Assembly (NCBI RefSeq): GCF_900182595.1
Contig: NZ_FXTN01000001.1
Coordinates: 558,001-622,000 of the forward strand
Length of the DNA stretch: 64,000 nt
Reading direction: 5' to 3'
Source of the DNA: Pedobacter westerhofensis
GTDB lineage: Bacteria > Bacteroidota > Bacteroidia > Sphingobacteriales > Sphingobacteriaceae
Below are positions 26,625 to 34,840 of this stretch, piece by piece; the stretch's first letter is position 1; every line of letters starts with the position of its first letter. The notes under the pieces were generated by a model that ran no database searches, was not told where the DNA came from, and saw only the letters and a list, made by a program, of their open reading frames with translations. The translations under genes and the position numbers were made by a program.

Positions 26625-28955
26625 TTAGAATTTAAAATTGTAAGTAACAGATGGGATGATACCAAAAAGGCTGGTTTGAACGGCTTCCGTTTGCGTTGGA
26701 TCGTTCTTTTTATCCCTGAAAGCTATCGAATACGGGTTTTTACGGTTAAGTGCGTTGTATACACCAAAGCTCCAGCTGGACTGGTATTTCTTTGTTTCTT
26801 TACCTTTTAAGGTGGCACTGAGGTCGAGCCTTGAGGTATAGGGCATCCGATTGGCATTCCGCTCTGTATAATAATAGGTAGTTAATCCCCCTACATTGTA
26901 TTTCCCTGCCGGATAGGTTACTGCATTTCCGGTACTGTAGATATAGTTGGCAGAAAATGTCCAGCGCGGATTAAAGTTGTAAATCCCCACTAAAGCCAGG
27001 TCATGCGTTCTGTCCTGCTTTGCATTATAGTAGTTCCCCTCGTTGATCCCTTCAATCTTGCGCTCAGTTTTTGATAAGGTATAGCTGATCCAGCCCGTTA
27101 GCCTGCCCTTTGTCTTTTTAGCGTACAGCTCCATTCCGTATGCCCGGCCTGTACCATACAACAGTTCCGATTCTACATTGGCATTTGCGATTAGCTCAGC
27201 ACCATCTTTATAGTCGATCTGGTTTTGCAGCCATTTGTAATACACCTCGCCGGAAAACTGGAAGGAGTTGTCCTTGCTGTTCCTGAAATATCCCAGCGCC
27301 ACCTGGTCTGCCAGCTCAGGCTTGATGTTATTGCTGCTCATCACATACTGATCCGTAGGCGATCCCGTGTTGGCATTCGTCAAAATATGGATATTCTGTG
27401 TGTTACGGTTGTAAGATGCTTTTAGTGAAGTTTCATCGGTTAGGCTGTAACTGGCCGAGAAACGTGGTTCTGGATAGATATACGTCTTGAAAAACTTTCC
27501 TTTCCCGGCGGTTGCTGCCGAAGCCACTGCACCATCACTATCATAGGTATTAAACGTGCCGGGGCCCAGCAAAGAGAAGCCGCTCAGCCGCACGCCATAC
27601 AGGATATTAAATTTATCTGTAAGTGTCCATTCGTCAGAAACATAGCCCGCAAGCTCCAGTCCGTACCTGTTTTCTACAGCTAAGGGGTTAAAGCTGGAAT
27701 TGCCATTGGTGGTAATATCTGATGGGGCAATCCGGTGATGTATCGCCTGCGCACCAAACCTGATGATATGTTTGTTACTATAATATTGCAGGTCTTCTTT
27801 TACGTTGTAGTCCCGGATCATTGAGGTTACACGTGCATTGTTATCGGCATCCAGCAGCTCTACCGCATAATGGTACTTGTTATAGATGACCGAAGTATTG
27901 GAGAACAGTTTATCGTTAAACACATGGTTTAAGCGGATAGTGGCAGTAGTATTGCCCCAGTCGTTCGCAAACAGGTCTTTGATACCAATGTTATCCTGAC
28001 CGAAATAGCCGGATACAAACAGCGTGTTCTTATCATCGAATTTATAATTTAATTTGGCATTGATATCATAGAAGTTCAGGGTATTGCTGTTCAGTGAAGA
28101 ATCAGACGAGGCTTTTAGCAGAAGATCAATATAAGTTCTCCTGGCGCTGATCATAAAAGATCCTTTATCTTTCACAATCGGCCCTTCTACTTTGATGCGG
28201 GAGGCGATCAACCCGATTCCGCCTTCAGCGGCAAATTCTTTGTTATTACCATCCTGCATTTTCACATCCAGCACAGATGATAAACGTCCGCCGTACTGCG
28301 CAGGCATGCCGCCTTTGTAAAGGCTAACGTCTTTAATGGCATCACCGTTAAAGGTAGAGAAGAAGCCCAGCAGGTGCGATGAGTTATATACGACAGCTTC
28401 ATCCAGCAGGATCAGGTTCTGATCGGAAGCCCCGCCCCTTACAAAAAAACCGGTATTTCCCTCACCGCCAGATTTTACACCGGGCAGCAACTGAATGGTC
28501 TTCAGCACGTCTTTTTCGCCAAAGAGCACAGGCAGGTTGTCAAGAGACTTCATGTCCAGTTTATCCAGGCCCATCTGCGGGCTGCGCACGTTCTCATTTT
28601 TGCGGTTTCTGGAAGTGATCACCACCTCGTTCAGATCCGCTTTGTTTGTGCCGAGGTCAATATTGAGTTTTAATGCGGCGTTGAGCGTGATCTTTTTGCT
28701 GAAGGACTGGTATCCGGTGTAACTTACGATCAGGTCGTAATCGCCACTGTTGCCTGTGAGCGAATAGAAACCGTACGCGTTACAGGAGGTGCCGAATGAC
28801 TGCGTGGCGTTCTGGATTTTTACGGTAGCACCGATCAGTGTTTCTCCTGTTGCAGCATCTCTGATGGTTCCACTAATCGTAAATTTCTGTTGTGAAAAGG
28901 CCTGGGAAAACAGGCAGAGTAAGAAGATTAAAAACGGGTAACTCTTTTGTTTCAT
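26625..28955 (-). CDS. TonB-dependent receptor with carboxypeptidase-like N-domain
   Basis: The 776-residue outer-membrane receptor has a signal peptide from MKQKSYPFLIFLL ending CLFSQAFSQ. A longer frame to 28997 adds 14 residues before this and is rejected. Order: beta-sandwich regulatory domain about residues 25-105 (GTIRDAATGETLIGATVKI), TonB-box-like NEVVITSR, plug (GFFVRGGASDQNLILLDEA, PAQYGGRLSSVLDVKM) and a barrel ending VTYNFKF. VRGGASDQNLILLD is characteristic of receptors paired with DUF4249 lipoproteins, and such a gene follows after five bases. The substrate is unknown. Confidence 0.93.
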   Translation of the reverse strand: MKQKSYPFLIFLLCLFSQAFSQQKFTISGTIRDAATGETLIGATVKIQNATQSFGTSCNAYGFYSLTGNSGDYDLIVSYTGYQSFSKKITLNAALKLNIDLGTNKADLNEVVITSRNRKNENVRSPQMGLDKLDMKSLDNLPVLFGEKDVLKTIQLLPGVKSGGEGNTGFFVRGGASDQNLILLDEAVVYNSSHLLGFFSTFNGDAIKDVSLYKGGMPAQYGGRLSSVLDVKMQDGNNKEFAAEGGIGLIASRIKVEGPIVKDKGSFMISARRTYIDLLLKASSDSSLNSNTLNFYDINAKLNYKFDDKNTLFVSGYFGQDNIGIKDLFANDWGNTTATIRLNHVFNDKLFSNTSVIYNKYHYAVELLDADNNARVTSMIRDYNVKEDLQYYSNKHIIRFGAQAIHHRIAPSDITTNGNSSFNPLAVENRYGLELAGYVSDEWTLTDKFNILYGVRLSGFSLLGPGTFNTYDSDGAVASAATAGKGKFFKTYIYPEPRFSASYSLTDETSLKASYNRNTQNIHILTNANTGSPTDQYVMSSNNIKPELADQVALGYFRNSKDNSFQFSGEVYYKWLQNQIDYKDGAELIANANVESELLYGTGRAYGMELYAKKTKGRLTGWISYTLSKTERKIEGINEGNYYNAKQDRTHDLALVGIYNFNPRWTFSANYIYSTGNAVTYPAGKYNVGGLTTYYYTERNANRMPYTSRLDLSATLKGKETKKYQSSWSFGVYNALNRKNPYSIAFRDKKNDPTQTEAVQTSLFGIIPSVTYNFKF

Positions 28956-29170
28956 GAATAAAGTGTTTATGCAGGTATAATAATTCTTGACTATCAATTG
29001 TCAGTTTTAGATTGGCAAATGTGTTTGTTGTTTCATTATCCTTAAAACACACTAAAAGCAAAATACCCTTAGTCCTTCTGAATTTAAATTTGAATAGCGT
29101 CTGTGAGTTTAGACGACTGAGCTTGAAAAACATTTTAGGGAAACAATAATATACAGCGGCGCTGCTTCCC

Positions 29171-30049
29171 TTAATGCAGGGCAAGCTTCTGGTCATACGC
29201 CTTCTGTAAATCATCAAGTGCCGCATCATAACCGCGTCTGTCAATAAAAGCAGCGGGGTTATAGGCATCACCGGGCTGGTGTTTCTGATGGAGGCCAAAC
29301 TGGCTGGCATGAGACGAAAGCCAGATATCAAATGAAAGATGTTTCAATGCGTTTAAGGTATACGCGTAATCTCTGGCAATTTCCGGATACGCTGTAACTT
29401 CAGCGAATTTTTTGTCGGTCACAATACTGGGTAAATTGGCAATCAGCACCCTGTAAGATTTTTGTTCATCTTTAACATCAAAGAGAAAGCTGCAGGAGCC
29501 TTTGGTATGCCCCGGATGATGCAGCATCACCAGGTTCATAGCGCCTAAACTTATGGTATCACCATCCTGTAACAGGCGGTCGGCCTTCAGCGGCTGATAG
29601 CTTCTGCCAAATCCGCCCAGCGCATAATCCGAACTGCCGCCATCGGCCATCACCGCAGCATCTTTTTCATCCACTGCCATTGCAGCACCGGTCATTTTTT
29701 TAATGGCTGCCATTGCGCCCATATGGTCGTAGTGCGCTTGCGTAGTGAGTAGTATCCTGATATCAGCGAACTTAAATCCTAAAGATTCTACACTGGTTTT
29801 GATCATTTTAGCCGAAGCAGCAAGCCCGGTATTGATCAGGATATGGCCTTTGGGAGTGGTGATCAGGTAACAGGCCAGATCATATGTCCCCACGTAATAC
29901 AGATTGCCTGCTATACGAAAAGGGGCATATGGCCTGGACCATTCAGGGGATATATTTTGAGGCTCTTTAACTTTCTGTGCATTTGCGGCAAGGCAGATCA
30001 GTAAAAAGACCGGTAGTAGCAAGCTTATTTTTAAGGTACGTTTAAGCAT
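29171..30049 (-). CDS. Subclass B3 metallo-beta-lactamase, Gln116 variant (GOB/PEDO-like)
   Basis: This exported zinc hydrolase opens beta-lactam rings, often including carbapenems. The 292 residues carry a signal peptide ending AANAQ (residue 25) and B3 features: TTQAHYDHMG (residues 102-111), PGHTKGS with H181, and LSSHASQF for the distal His. In the usual HxHxDH motif the first His is Q104 (standard position 116), leaving H106, D108 and H109. The same substitution is known in GOB enzymes, and as I recall in Pedobacter PEDO enzymes. It changes the Zn1 site but need not abolish activity. The gene follows an LLM oxidoreductase by 50 bases on the same strand. Confidence 0.92.
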   Translation of the reverse strand: MLKRTLKISLLLPVFLLICLAANAQKVKEPQNISPEWSRPYAPFRIAGNLYYVGTYDLACYLITTPKGHILINTGLAASAKMIKTSVESLGFKFADIRILLTTQAHYDHMGAMAAIKKMTGAAMAVDEKDAAVMADGGSSDYALGGFGRSYQPLKADRLLQDGDTISLGAMNLVMLHHPGHTKGSCSFLFDVKDEQKSYRVLIANLPSIVTDKKFAEVTAYPEIARDYAYTLNALKHLSFDIWLSSHASQFGLHQKHQPGDAYNPAAFIDRRGYDAALDDLQKAYDQKLALH

Positions 30050-30099
30050 ATAAATAAATAAGAACGAAGATATGCTTTTTATGTAAAAAACCTCCCGTT

Positions 30100-31131
30100 C
30101 TAATGAAGGGCTTTCCTCACCGCCGGTGCAATTTCTTTGCCAAACACATCGATAGATTTCATCATATTGGCATGTGAAGGATCACCCACATCCATATGCC
30201 CGATAAAACGGGTAATGCCAAACAATTCGTGCATATACAAGATCTTATCTGTTACCTCGGCAGCATTGCCGATAAACAATGCACCGTCTTTTGAACGGCC
30301 GCCGTTATACTGCATTTTGGTATATGGAGGCCAGCCACGGGATGAGCCTACGCGGTCCATCTGCGAAGCATAATTCAAATAGTAGTCGTCTATCACCGTC
30401 TTGTCGTTGCTCACAAAGCTATGGGAATGTATACCAATCTGCATCTCATTCACATCATGGCCATGTCTCACATATTCATCTTTATAATACTCAACCAAAG
30501 GCTGAAACTGCTCCGGCCTCCCGCCAATAATCGCAAGCACCAGCGGCAAACCCAATTTCGCTGCACGTAAAACAGATTCCGGGGTTCCGCCTACTGCAAT
30601 CCAGATCGGCAGTTTCCCATTGTTTGTAGCCCTTGGCAATACGGTCTGGTTGATCAGCGGGGCACGCAGGCTGCCTTTCCAGTTTACCACTTCATTGTTA
30701 TTGATATTCAGTAACAGGTCCAGTTTTTCTTCAAATAACTGGTTGTAATCTTTCAGGTTATATCCAAATAATGGAAAAGATTCAATAAAACTACCGCGGC
30801 CAACAGCAATTTCTGCACGGCCGTTAGAAATCAGGTCGATCGTAGAAAAATCCTGGTATACCTTTACAGGTTCTGCTGAGCTCAAAACCGTTACTGTGCT
30901 GGCCAATTTTATATTTTTGGTAATGCTTGCTGCAGCGGCGAGCACAATCTCAGGACTGGAAACCGCATAATCCGGTCTGTGATGTTCACCCAGGCCAAAA
31001 ACATCAAGCCCAACCTCATCGGCCAGTTTTATCTGCTCCAGAATTTCCTGCAGCTTTAGTTTTGCTTCTCTTGGTTTTCCGGTTGCCGGATCAAAAGATA
31101 AATCACCAAACATACCTATGCCTAATTCCAT
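30100..31131 (-). CDS. LLM class flavin-dependent oxidoreductase
   Basis: The 343-residue luciferase-like monooxygenase has a TIM barrel that uses reduced FMN, normally supplied by a separate reductase, to oxidise an unknown substrate. Family signs are FGLGEHHRPDYAVSSPEIVL, IKLASTVTVLSSAEPVKVYQ, ISNGRAEIAVGRGSF and the C-terminal FIGHMDVGDPSHANM. The start MELGIGMFGDL opens the first barrel strand, and a perfect -7 element sits 23 bases upstream. It is cytosolic. It may share a transcript with the metallo-beta-lactamase 50 bases downstream, but nothing shows a functional link. Confidence 0.9.
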   Translation of the reverse strand: MELGIGMFGDLSFDPATGKPREAKLKLQEILEQIKLADEVGLDVFGLGEHHRPDYAVSSPEIVLAAAASITKNIKLASTVTVLSSAEPVKVYQDFSTIDLISNGRAEIAVGRGSFIESFPLFGYNLKDYNQLFEEKLDLLLNINNNEVVNWKGSLRAPLINQTVLPRATNNGKLPIWIAVGGTPESVLRAAKLGLPLVLAIIGGRPEQFQPLVEYYKDEYVRHGHDVNEMQIGIHSHSFVSNDKTVIDDYYLNYASQMDRVGSSRGWPPYTKMQYNGGRSKDGALFIGNAAEVTDKILYMHELFGITRFIGHMDVGDPSHANMMKSIDVFGKEIAPAVRKALH

Positions 31132-31153
31132 AATATCTATATTTTTATATCTC

Positions 31154-31161
31154 CAAAATTA
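31154..31161 (-). promoter_or_regulatory. -7 element of LLM oxidoreductase gene
   Basis: TAATTTTG on the minus strand matches TAnnTTTG, 23 bases upstream of the start codon, implying a short 5' UTR. Confidence 0.5.
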
Positions 31162-31281
31162 CTCATCAGCACTTAGTATGCCCTTGATGTATGGTAATTA
31201 ATATCTTACACAAGCTTCAGCACAATTGAAAAACAAACTGATGAAAAAACTGTAGATTTAGGTGTAAAAAAATTAATTACT

Positions 31282-32502
31282 ATGATCCGATCTACCTATA
31301 ATAAAGCTCCGGCTATTTGTGCCACATTACTGGCCTCGGTATTTGCCCTCAGCAGTTATGCGCAAAACAAATCGCTGCCACCTGTAGAAACACAGGCAGC
31401 AAATACAAAATACAAGCCTGCTTTTGCCGGACAAACCCGGATTGGAGGGGTAAAAACAAAAACACCTCTATCCGTTTCTCTCATTAGTAAAACGTTAGAG
31501 CACCCCTGGGCAATCTGTACCCTGCCCGACGGACGTTTCCTGATTACCCAAAAAATGGGCACGATGTGTATCGTAACCGCTGCCGGAAAAACAGTAAAGA
31601 CCATCACAGGCTTACCGGCAGTAGTAACCGACGGACAAGGCGGGCTGCTGGATGTAAACATTGATCCGCAGTTTGCTACGAATAAAATGATCTACTGGGA
31701 TTATTCTGAGCAAACCGCAGGAGGCACGCTGCTGGCGATTGCCAAAGGAAAATTATCTGCCGATGAAAGTAAAATAGAAAACATCCAGGTGATCTACCGT
31801 GCTACCCCAGCCTACAAAGGAGCACTTCAGTTTGGGTCGCGCATTGTTTTTGATAAATCCGGGAACCTGTTTGTAACTACAGGTGAACGTTCAGGAGCTG
31901 ACATCCGCATGAAAGCACAGGCACTTGATGCCGCGATCGGCAAGGTGATCCATATTACCAAAACAGGAAAGCCTGTTCCCGGCGGCCCTTTCGCAAACAC
32001 ACCAAATGCAAGGCCCGAAATTTATGCCTACGGACTGCGCAGTCCTGAAGGTTTGGCAATGAACCCTGTCACCGGCGAGCTATGGGAATCAGAATTTGGC
32101 CCACGCGGAGGAGATGAAATCAATATTATCCGCCCCGGCAAAAACTACGGCTGGCCGGTGGTAACCTACGGCCTTGAGTACAGCGGCGAAAAAGTAGGTG
32201 ATGGTATCCAGCAAAAAGAAGGTGTACAGCAGCCTGTTTATTATTGGGACCCGGTAGTTTCGCCTTCAGGAATCGTGTTTTATAACAGCAATGTGATCCC
32301 TGAGTGGAAAGGGAATCTCTTTGTTGGTGGGCTCAGCAGTATGCACATTGTGCGGCTGGTGATCAAAAATAATAAAGTAGTGGGCGAAGAGCGATTGCTC
32401 AGATCTGAAAACGAACGTTTCCGTGCCCTCGCAGTTGGTAAAGATGGTGCGTTATATGCAGTAACAGACAGCGGCAAATTTTACCGCGTTGCAAAGAAAT
32501 AA
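31282..32502 (+). CDS. PQQ-dependent sugar dehydrogenase-like beta-propeller protein
   Basis: The 406-residue exported protein (signal peptide ending SSYAQ, residue 28) of the soluble aldose/glucose dehydrogenase family is a six-bladed propeller that uses PQQ and calcium to oxidise sugars in the periplasm. Visible family motifs are LEHPWAICTLPDGRFLIT, YAYGLRSPEGLAMNP, PRGGDEINIIRPGKNYGWP and YYWDPVVSPSG. Two positions differ from the usual pattern: the segment normally reading HxGxR, which holds the catalytic base His, is LQFGSR here (Q183), and the usual EHGP is EFGP. It may have altered or no dehydrogenase activity. A strong terminator follows. Confidence 0.85.
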   Translation: MIRSTYNKAPAICATLLASVFALSSYAQNKSLPPVETQAANTKYKPAFAGQTRIGGVKTKTPLSVSLISKTLEHPWAICTLPDGRFLITQKMGTMCIVTAAGKTVKTITGLPAVVTDGQGGLLDVNIDPQFATNKMIYWDYSEQTAGGTLLAIAKGKLSADESKIENIQVIYRATPAYKGALQFGSRIVFDKSGNLFVTTGERSGADIRMKAQALDAAIGKVIHITKTGKPVPGGPFANTPNARPEIYAYGLRSPEGLAMNPVTGELWESEFGPRGGDEINIIRPGKNYGWPVVTYGLEYSGEKVGDGIQQKEGVQQPVYYWDPVVSPSGIVFYNSNVIPEWKGNLFVGGLSSMHIVRLVIKNNKVVGEERLLRSENERFRALAVGKDGALYAVTDSGKFYRVAKK

Positions 32503-32517
32503 AAACTAAACTATCAG

Positions 32518-32551
32518 GCCGGAAAATACTCAAATATTTTCCGGCTTTTTT
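32518..32551 (+). terminator. Terminator of the PQQ-dehydrogenase-like gene
   Basis: Perfect 11-bp arms GCCGGAAAATA (32518-32528) and TATTTTCCGGC (32535-32545) with a 6-base loop are followed by six T. Confidence 0.92.
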
Positions 32552-32605
32552 GTTTTATCACATTGCCACAACAATCATCTGTACCCTGATATTAAACCGT
32601 TGCAT

Positions 32606-32613
32606 TATCTTTG
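32606..32613 (+). promoter_or_regulatory. -7 element of the tandem membrane-protein operon
   Basis: TATCTTTG matches TAnnTTTG exactly and lies 17 bases before the ATG at 32631. This decides the start: the longer frame from 32550 would begin upstream of its own promoter. Confidence 0.55.
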
Positions 32614-32630
32614 CGCAAAAGCTGCAGGCA

Positions 32631-33197
32631 ATGAACAGGCACAAAACGATAAGAACCATTTTTATATTCTTCCTGCTAATTATCCAGGTCGTCTTTATCT
32701 CAGAGATCCTGAAAGAGAATACCCATTCACTGGGAATCGTAGCTTCGATGATCATTCTCTCTATTCTGGTGCTGATCACCCATTTACGTGGAGAAATCCA
32801 CCATAAAGACCATGCTTACGAACACGTCCTGGTAGCACTCTGGATACCCGCTGGTGCCTTTGTCACCTTTTACCTGAACCATTTTCTGAAACTTGGCCCG
32901 GTACTGTCTGCCGCCATTACCGGAAGCGCGGCCTCCTTCATTCCGAACCTCAGAAAGCAATCGCATTACCTGCAGCAACTCCCCGCTGCAATATATTGCG
33001 GCGCATTTATCGGTATGTCCAGCGCTGGTGTGGCACCAAACTTTTTGTTTATCACCACCGCCAGTATCTTTACAGCCATCCTGCTTATCATATCCAAGAA
33101 TCTTTTTGCCGGTGTGGGCGGAAAGCTGGGCACACTCGCATTTGCAGGCGTGGCGATTACTTCATTTTTATATTTCCTGATCTCATCCTATGTATAA
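32631..33197 (+). CDS. Integral membrane protein, first of a tandem paralogous pair
   Basis: I do not recognise the family. The 188 residues form about six hydrophobic segments: two from residue 7 to 52, then about four after a polar stretch with HLRGEIHHKDHAYEH. The C-terminal part (FLKLGPVLSAAITGSAASF, GAFIGMSSAGVAPNFLFI, TAILLIISKNLFAGVGG, KLGTLAFAGVAI) aligns with the next gene in order and spacing: K-x-GPV-x-S-x-A, FIGM-S-S, LxI-TA, F-x-G-x-GG-x-x-GT. The genes overlap by 8 bases, so the products are probably made in equal amounts and may form a heterodimer. A transporter or channel is possible but unproven. Confidence 0.75.
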   Translation: MNRHKTIRTIFIFFLLIIQVVFISEILKENTHSLGIVASMIILSILVLITHLRGEIHHKDHAYEHVLVALWIPAGAFVTFYLNHFLKLGPVLSAAITGSAASFIPNLRKQSHYLQQLPAAIYCGAFIGMSSAGVAPNFLFITTASIFTAILLIISKNLFAGVGGKLGTLAFAGVAITSFLYFLISSYV

Positions 33198-33636
33198 CTT
33201 AGCCATTCTTTTTGCTGTAAGCTTTGTGAGTTCGGTTACTACATTTTATGCAAACGAACACCTGAAATATGGCCCGGTGCGTTCATCTGCAATGCTGTCA
33301 CTGGCCGTTGGGCTCTTCTTTTATTTTTTTCCGCATCTGATGAACAGCTTTCTGGTAAAAAACATACCCATAGTATTTATTGGTGGTTCTTTTATTGGAA
33401 TGGTTTCCTCACGGGTATTATCAAATTATCTTCTGATAGGAACCGCAGGACTGATCTTCTGCCTGATTTATATCAATACCAGCAGGTTCTTTAACGGATA
33501 CGGCGGAGCGGTAGGTACAGCATCGGCCATTGCTCTTCTCGCTGTTTTAAGTCTCCCTGTGGTTACCAAAAGACACAGGCTGACCAACGGAATGATGCTG
33601 CTAAGGAAAACACTTTTCGGCAGTCCAAGACGGTAA
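33190..33636 (+). CDS. Integral membrane protein, second of a tandem paralogous pair
   Basis: The 148-residue protein has four to five hydrophobic segments and a basic C-terminal tail (TKRHRLTNGMMLLRKTLFGSPRR), placing the C-terminus in the cytosol by the positive-inside rule. It mirrors the C-terminal part of the preceding protein (HLKYGPVRSSAMLSLAVG, GGSFIGMVSSRVLSNYLLIG, FNGYGGAVGTASAIALL) but lacks its two-helix N-terminal extension. It overlaps the upstream gene by 8 bases. Neighbours give no substrate. A small-family transporter with two unequal subunits would fit; this is inference. Confidence 0.72.
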   Translation: MYNLAILFAVSFVSSVTTFYANEHLKYGPVRSSAMLSLAVGLFFYFFPHLMNSFLVKNIPIVFIGGSFIGMVSSRVLSNYLLIGTAGLIFCLIYINTSRFFNGYGGAVGTASAIALLAVLSLPVVTKRHRLTNGMMLLRKTLFGSPRR

Positions 33637-33677
33637 AACTATACCTGATCATCTTGTCTTCAGTATAATTAAATTGA

Positions 33678-33708
33678 AAAACGCAGAGGCATCCACCATC
33701 TGCGTTTT
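33678..33708. terminator. Bidirectional terminator between convergent operons
   Basis: AAAACGCAGA (33678-33687) and TCTGCGTTTT (33699-33708) form a 10-bp stem with an 11-base loop and A/T flanks on both sides, between the tandem membrane genes (plus) and the TlpA gene (minus). Confidence 0.85.
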
Positions 33709-33729
33709 AACTATTAACTGTTCTTAAAC

Positions 33730-34809
33730 CTAATGAATAAGCGCTTTTAATTTCTTCTGTACTGCCTCTCCGCGGAGATTTTTTGCAATGATCTTACCGT
33801 CCGGGCCAACGAGAAAGTTTGCAGGCAGGCTTTTTACGCCATAGATATTAGCCACTTTCCCGGTGGTAGATTTCGGATCATTTAATTGCAGCCAGGGAAG
33901 TTTATCCTGGTCTACTGCCGTTAACCAGTTTTCTTTGGAACTGTCCATAGACAGGCCAACAATTGTAAATCCTTTATTTTGATAAGCCTGATAAGCTTTG
34001 ATCAGGTTGGGGTTTTCTTTTCTGCAGGGCACGCACCAGCTTGCCCAAAAATCAATCAGCACATATTTGCCCTTGAAAGCGGCCAGGGAACAAAGTCTAC
34101 CATTCTTATCTGCCAGGGAAAAATTAGCCGCAAGGGCCCCCGGATCTGTATTTATACTGGCGTCAATAAAGGTTTTGATCATTTTACCATAATTGCTTTG
34201 TTGAACAGCAGGGCTGAGCGTCTTATACCCCTGATCAGCTTTGTCCCTGTCCGGATAGGTAACATACAGCTCATAAACAGCAATTGCAGAAGCAACATGT
34301 GCTGGATAAGCTGCAACAAAGCGGGCTAGAACACTGTCTCTGAATAAGCCTTGCCGCGCGGCAAATACACTGCGCGTTCTCTTATCATTTTCTGTATTGC
34401 CCGTTGGTTTTGGCCTTGTACCTGGAAAAGAATATAAAGAGGCTTTGTATTGCGTTAATAAATCATTTTCCCCGGCACCTGAAACCTTGAGTTCATAAAA
34501 CCTGCTGAGTGCTCCGCTGATCTGAATACTGCTTTGATCCAGCAGGAATATCCGTATTTGCTGGTTTATGGAGTTGGAAAGCGTACAGAGTACCGATTCC
34601 GGAATGCGGATATCTTTTGATATCATTCCATGATCTGCCCTAACAGAATCTTTGTATACAGCATCATTTAGTTCATAAGAAAACGTTACTGTGCCCGTAT
34701 TCAGTCCGGCAATATCTGCTGTTATATGCGCAGGTTTCTGCGCATATAAATCAGCAAATAACACGAAGCATACACTAAAAACTACTAAAAACTTATGCTT
34801 ATTGTTCAT
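33730..34809 (-). CDS. TlpA-family thiol-disulfide reductase with DUF4369-like N-domain
   Basis: The 359-residue exported protein has a signal peptide ending ADLYAQ (residue 24), a beta-rich N-terminal domain about residues 25-110 resembling DUF4369, a helical middle, and a C-terminal AhpC/TSA-type thioredoxin domain with WASWCVPCRKE (active cysteines near residues 258-261) and the cis-Pro segment SLPANFLV. It probably keeps envelope thiols reduced or helps cytochrome c maturation-like exchange. It is the last gene of the SusC-SusD-metalloprotease-TlpA operon, 31 bases after the metalloprotease, a combination recurring in Pedobacter-type genomes. Confidence 0.88.
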   Translation of the reverse strand: MNNKHKFLVVFSVCFVLFADLYAQKPAHITADIAGLNTGTVTFSYELNDAVYKDSVRADHGMISKDIRIPESVLCTLSNSINQQIRIFLLDQSSIQISGALSRFYELKVSGAGENDLLTQYKASLYSFPGTRPKPTGNTENDKRTRSVFAARQGLFRDSVLARFVAAYPAHVASAIAVYELYVTYPDRDKADQGYKTLSPAVQQSNYGKMIKTFIDASINTDPGALAANFSLADKNGRLCSLAAFKGKYVLIDFWASWCVPCRKENPNLIKAYQAYQNKGFTIVGLSMDSSKENWLTAVDQDKLPWLQLNDPKSTTGKVANIYGVKSLPANFLVGPDGKIIAKNLRGEAVQKKLKALIH

Positions 34810-34840
34810 CGGTAAAATCTCTCTTTTTCAATAACCTTTG

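Noticed and set aside
29000..29170. Cobalamin or other riboswitch upstream of TonB receptors
   Set aside because: No B12-box or other conserved riboswitch core was seen here or before the other receptors.
28873..29331. 152-codon minus-strand ORF between receptor and metallo-beta-lactamase
   Set aside because: It overlaps both real genes in another frame and has no recognisable protein features.
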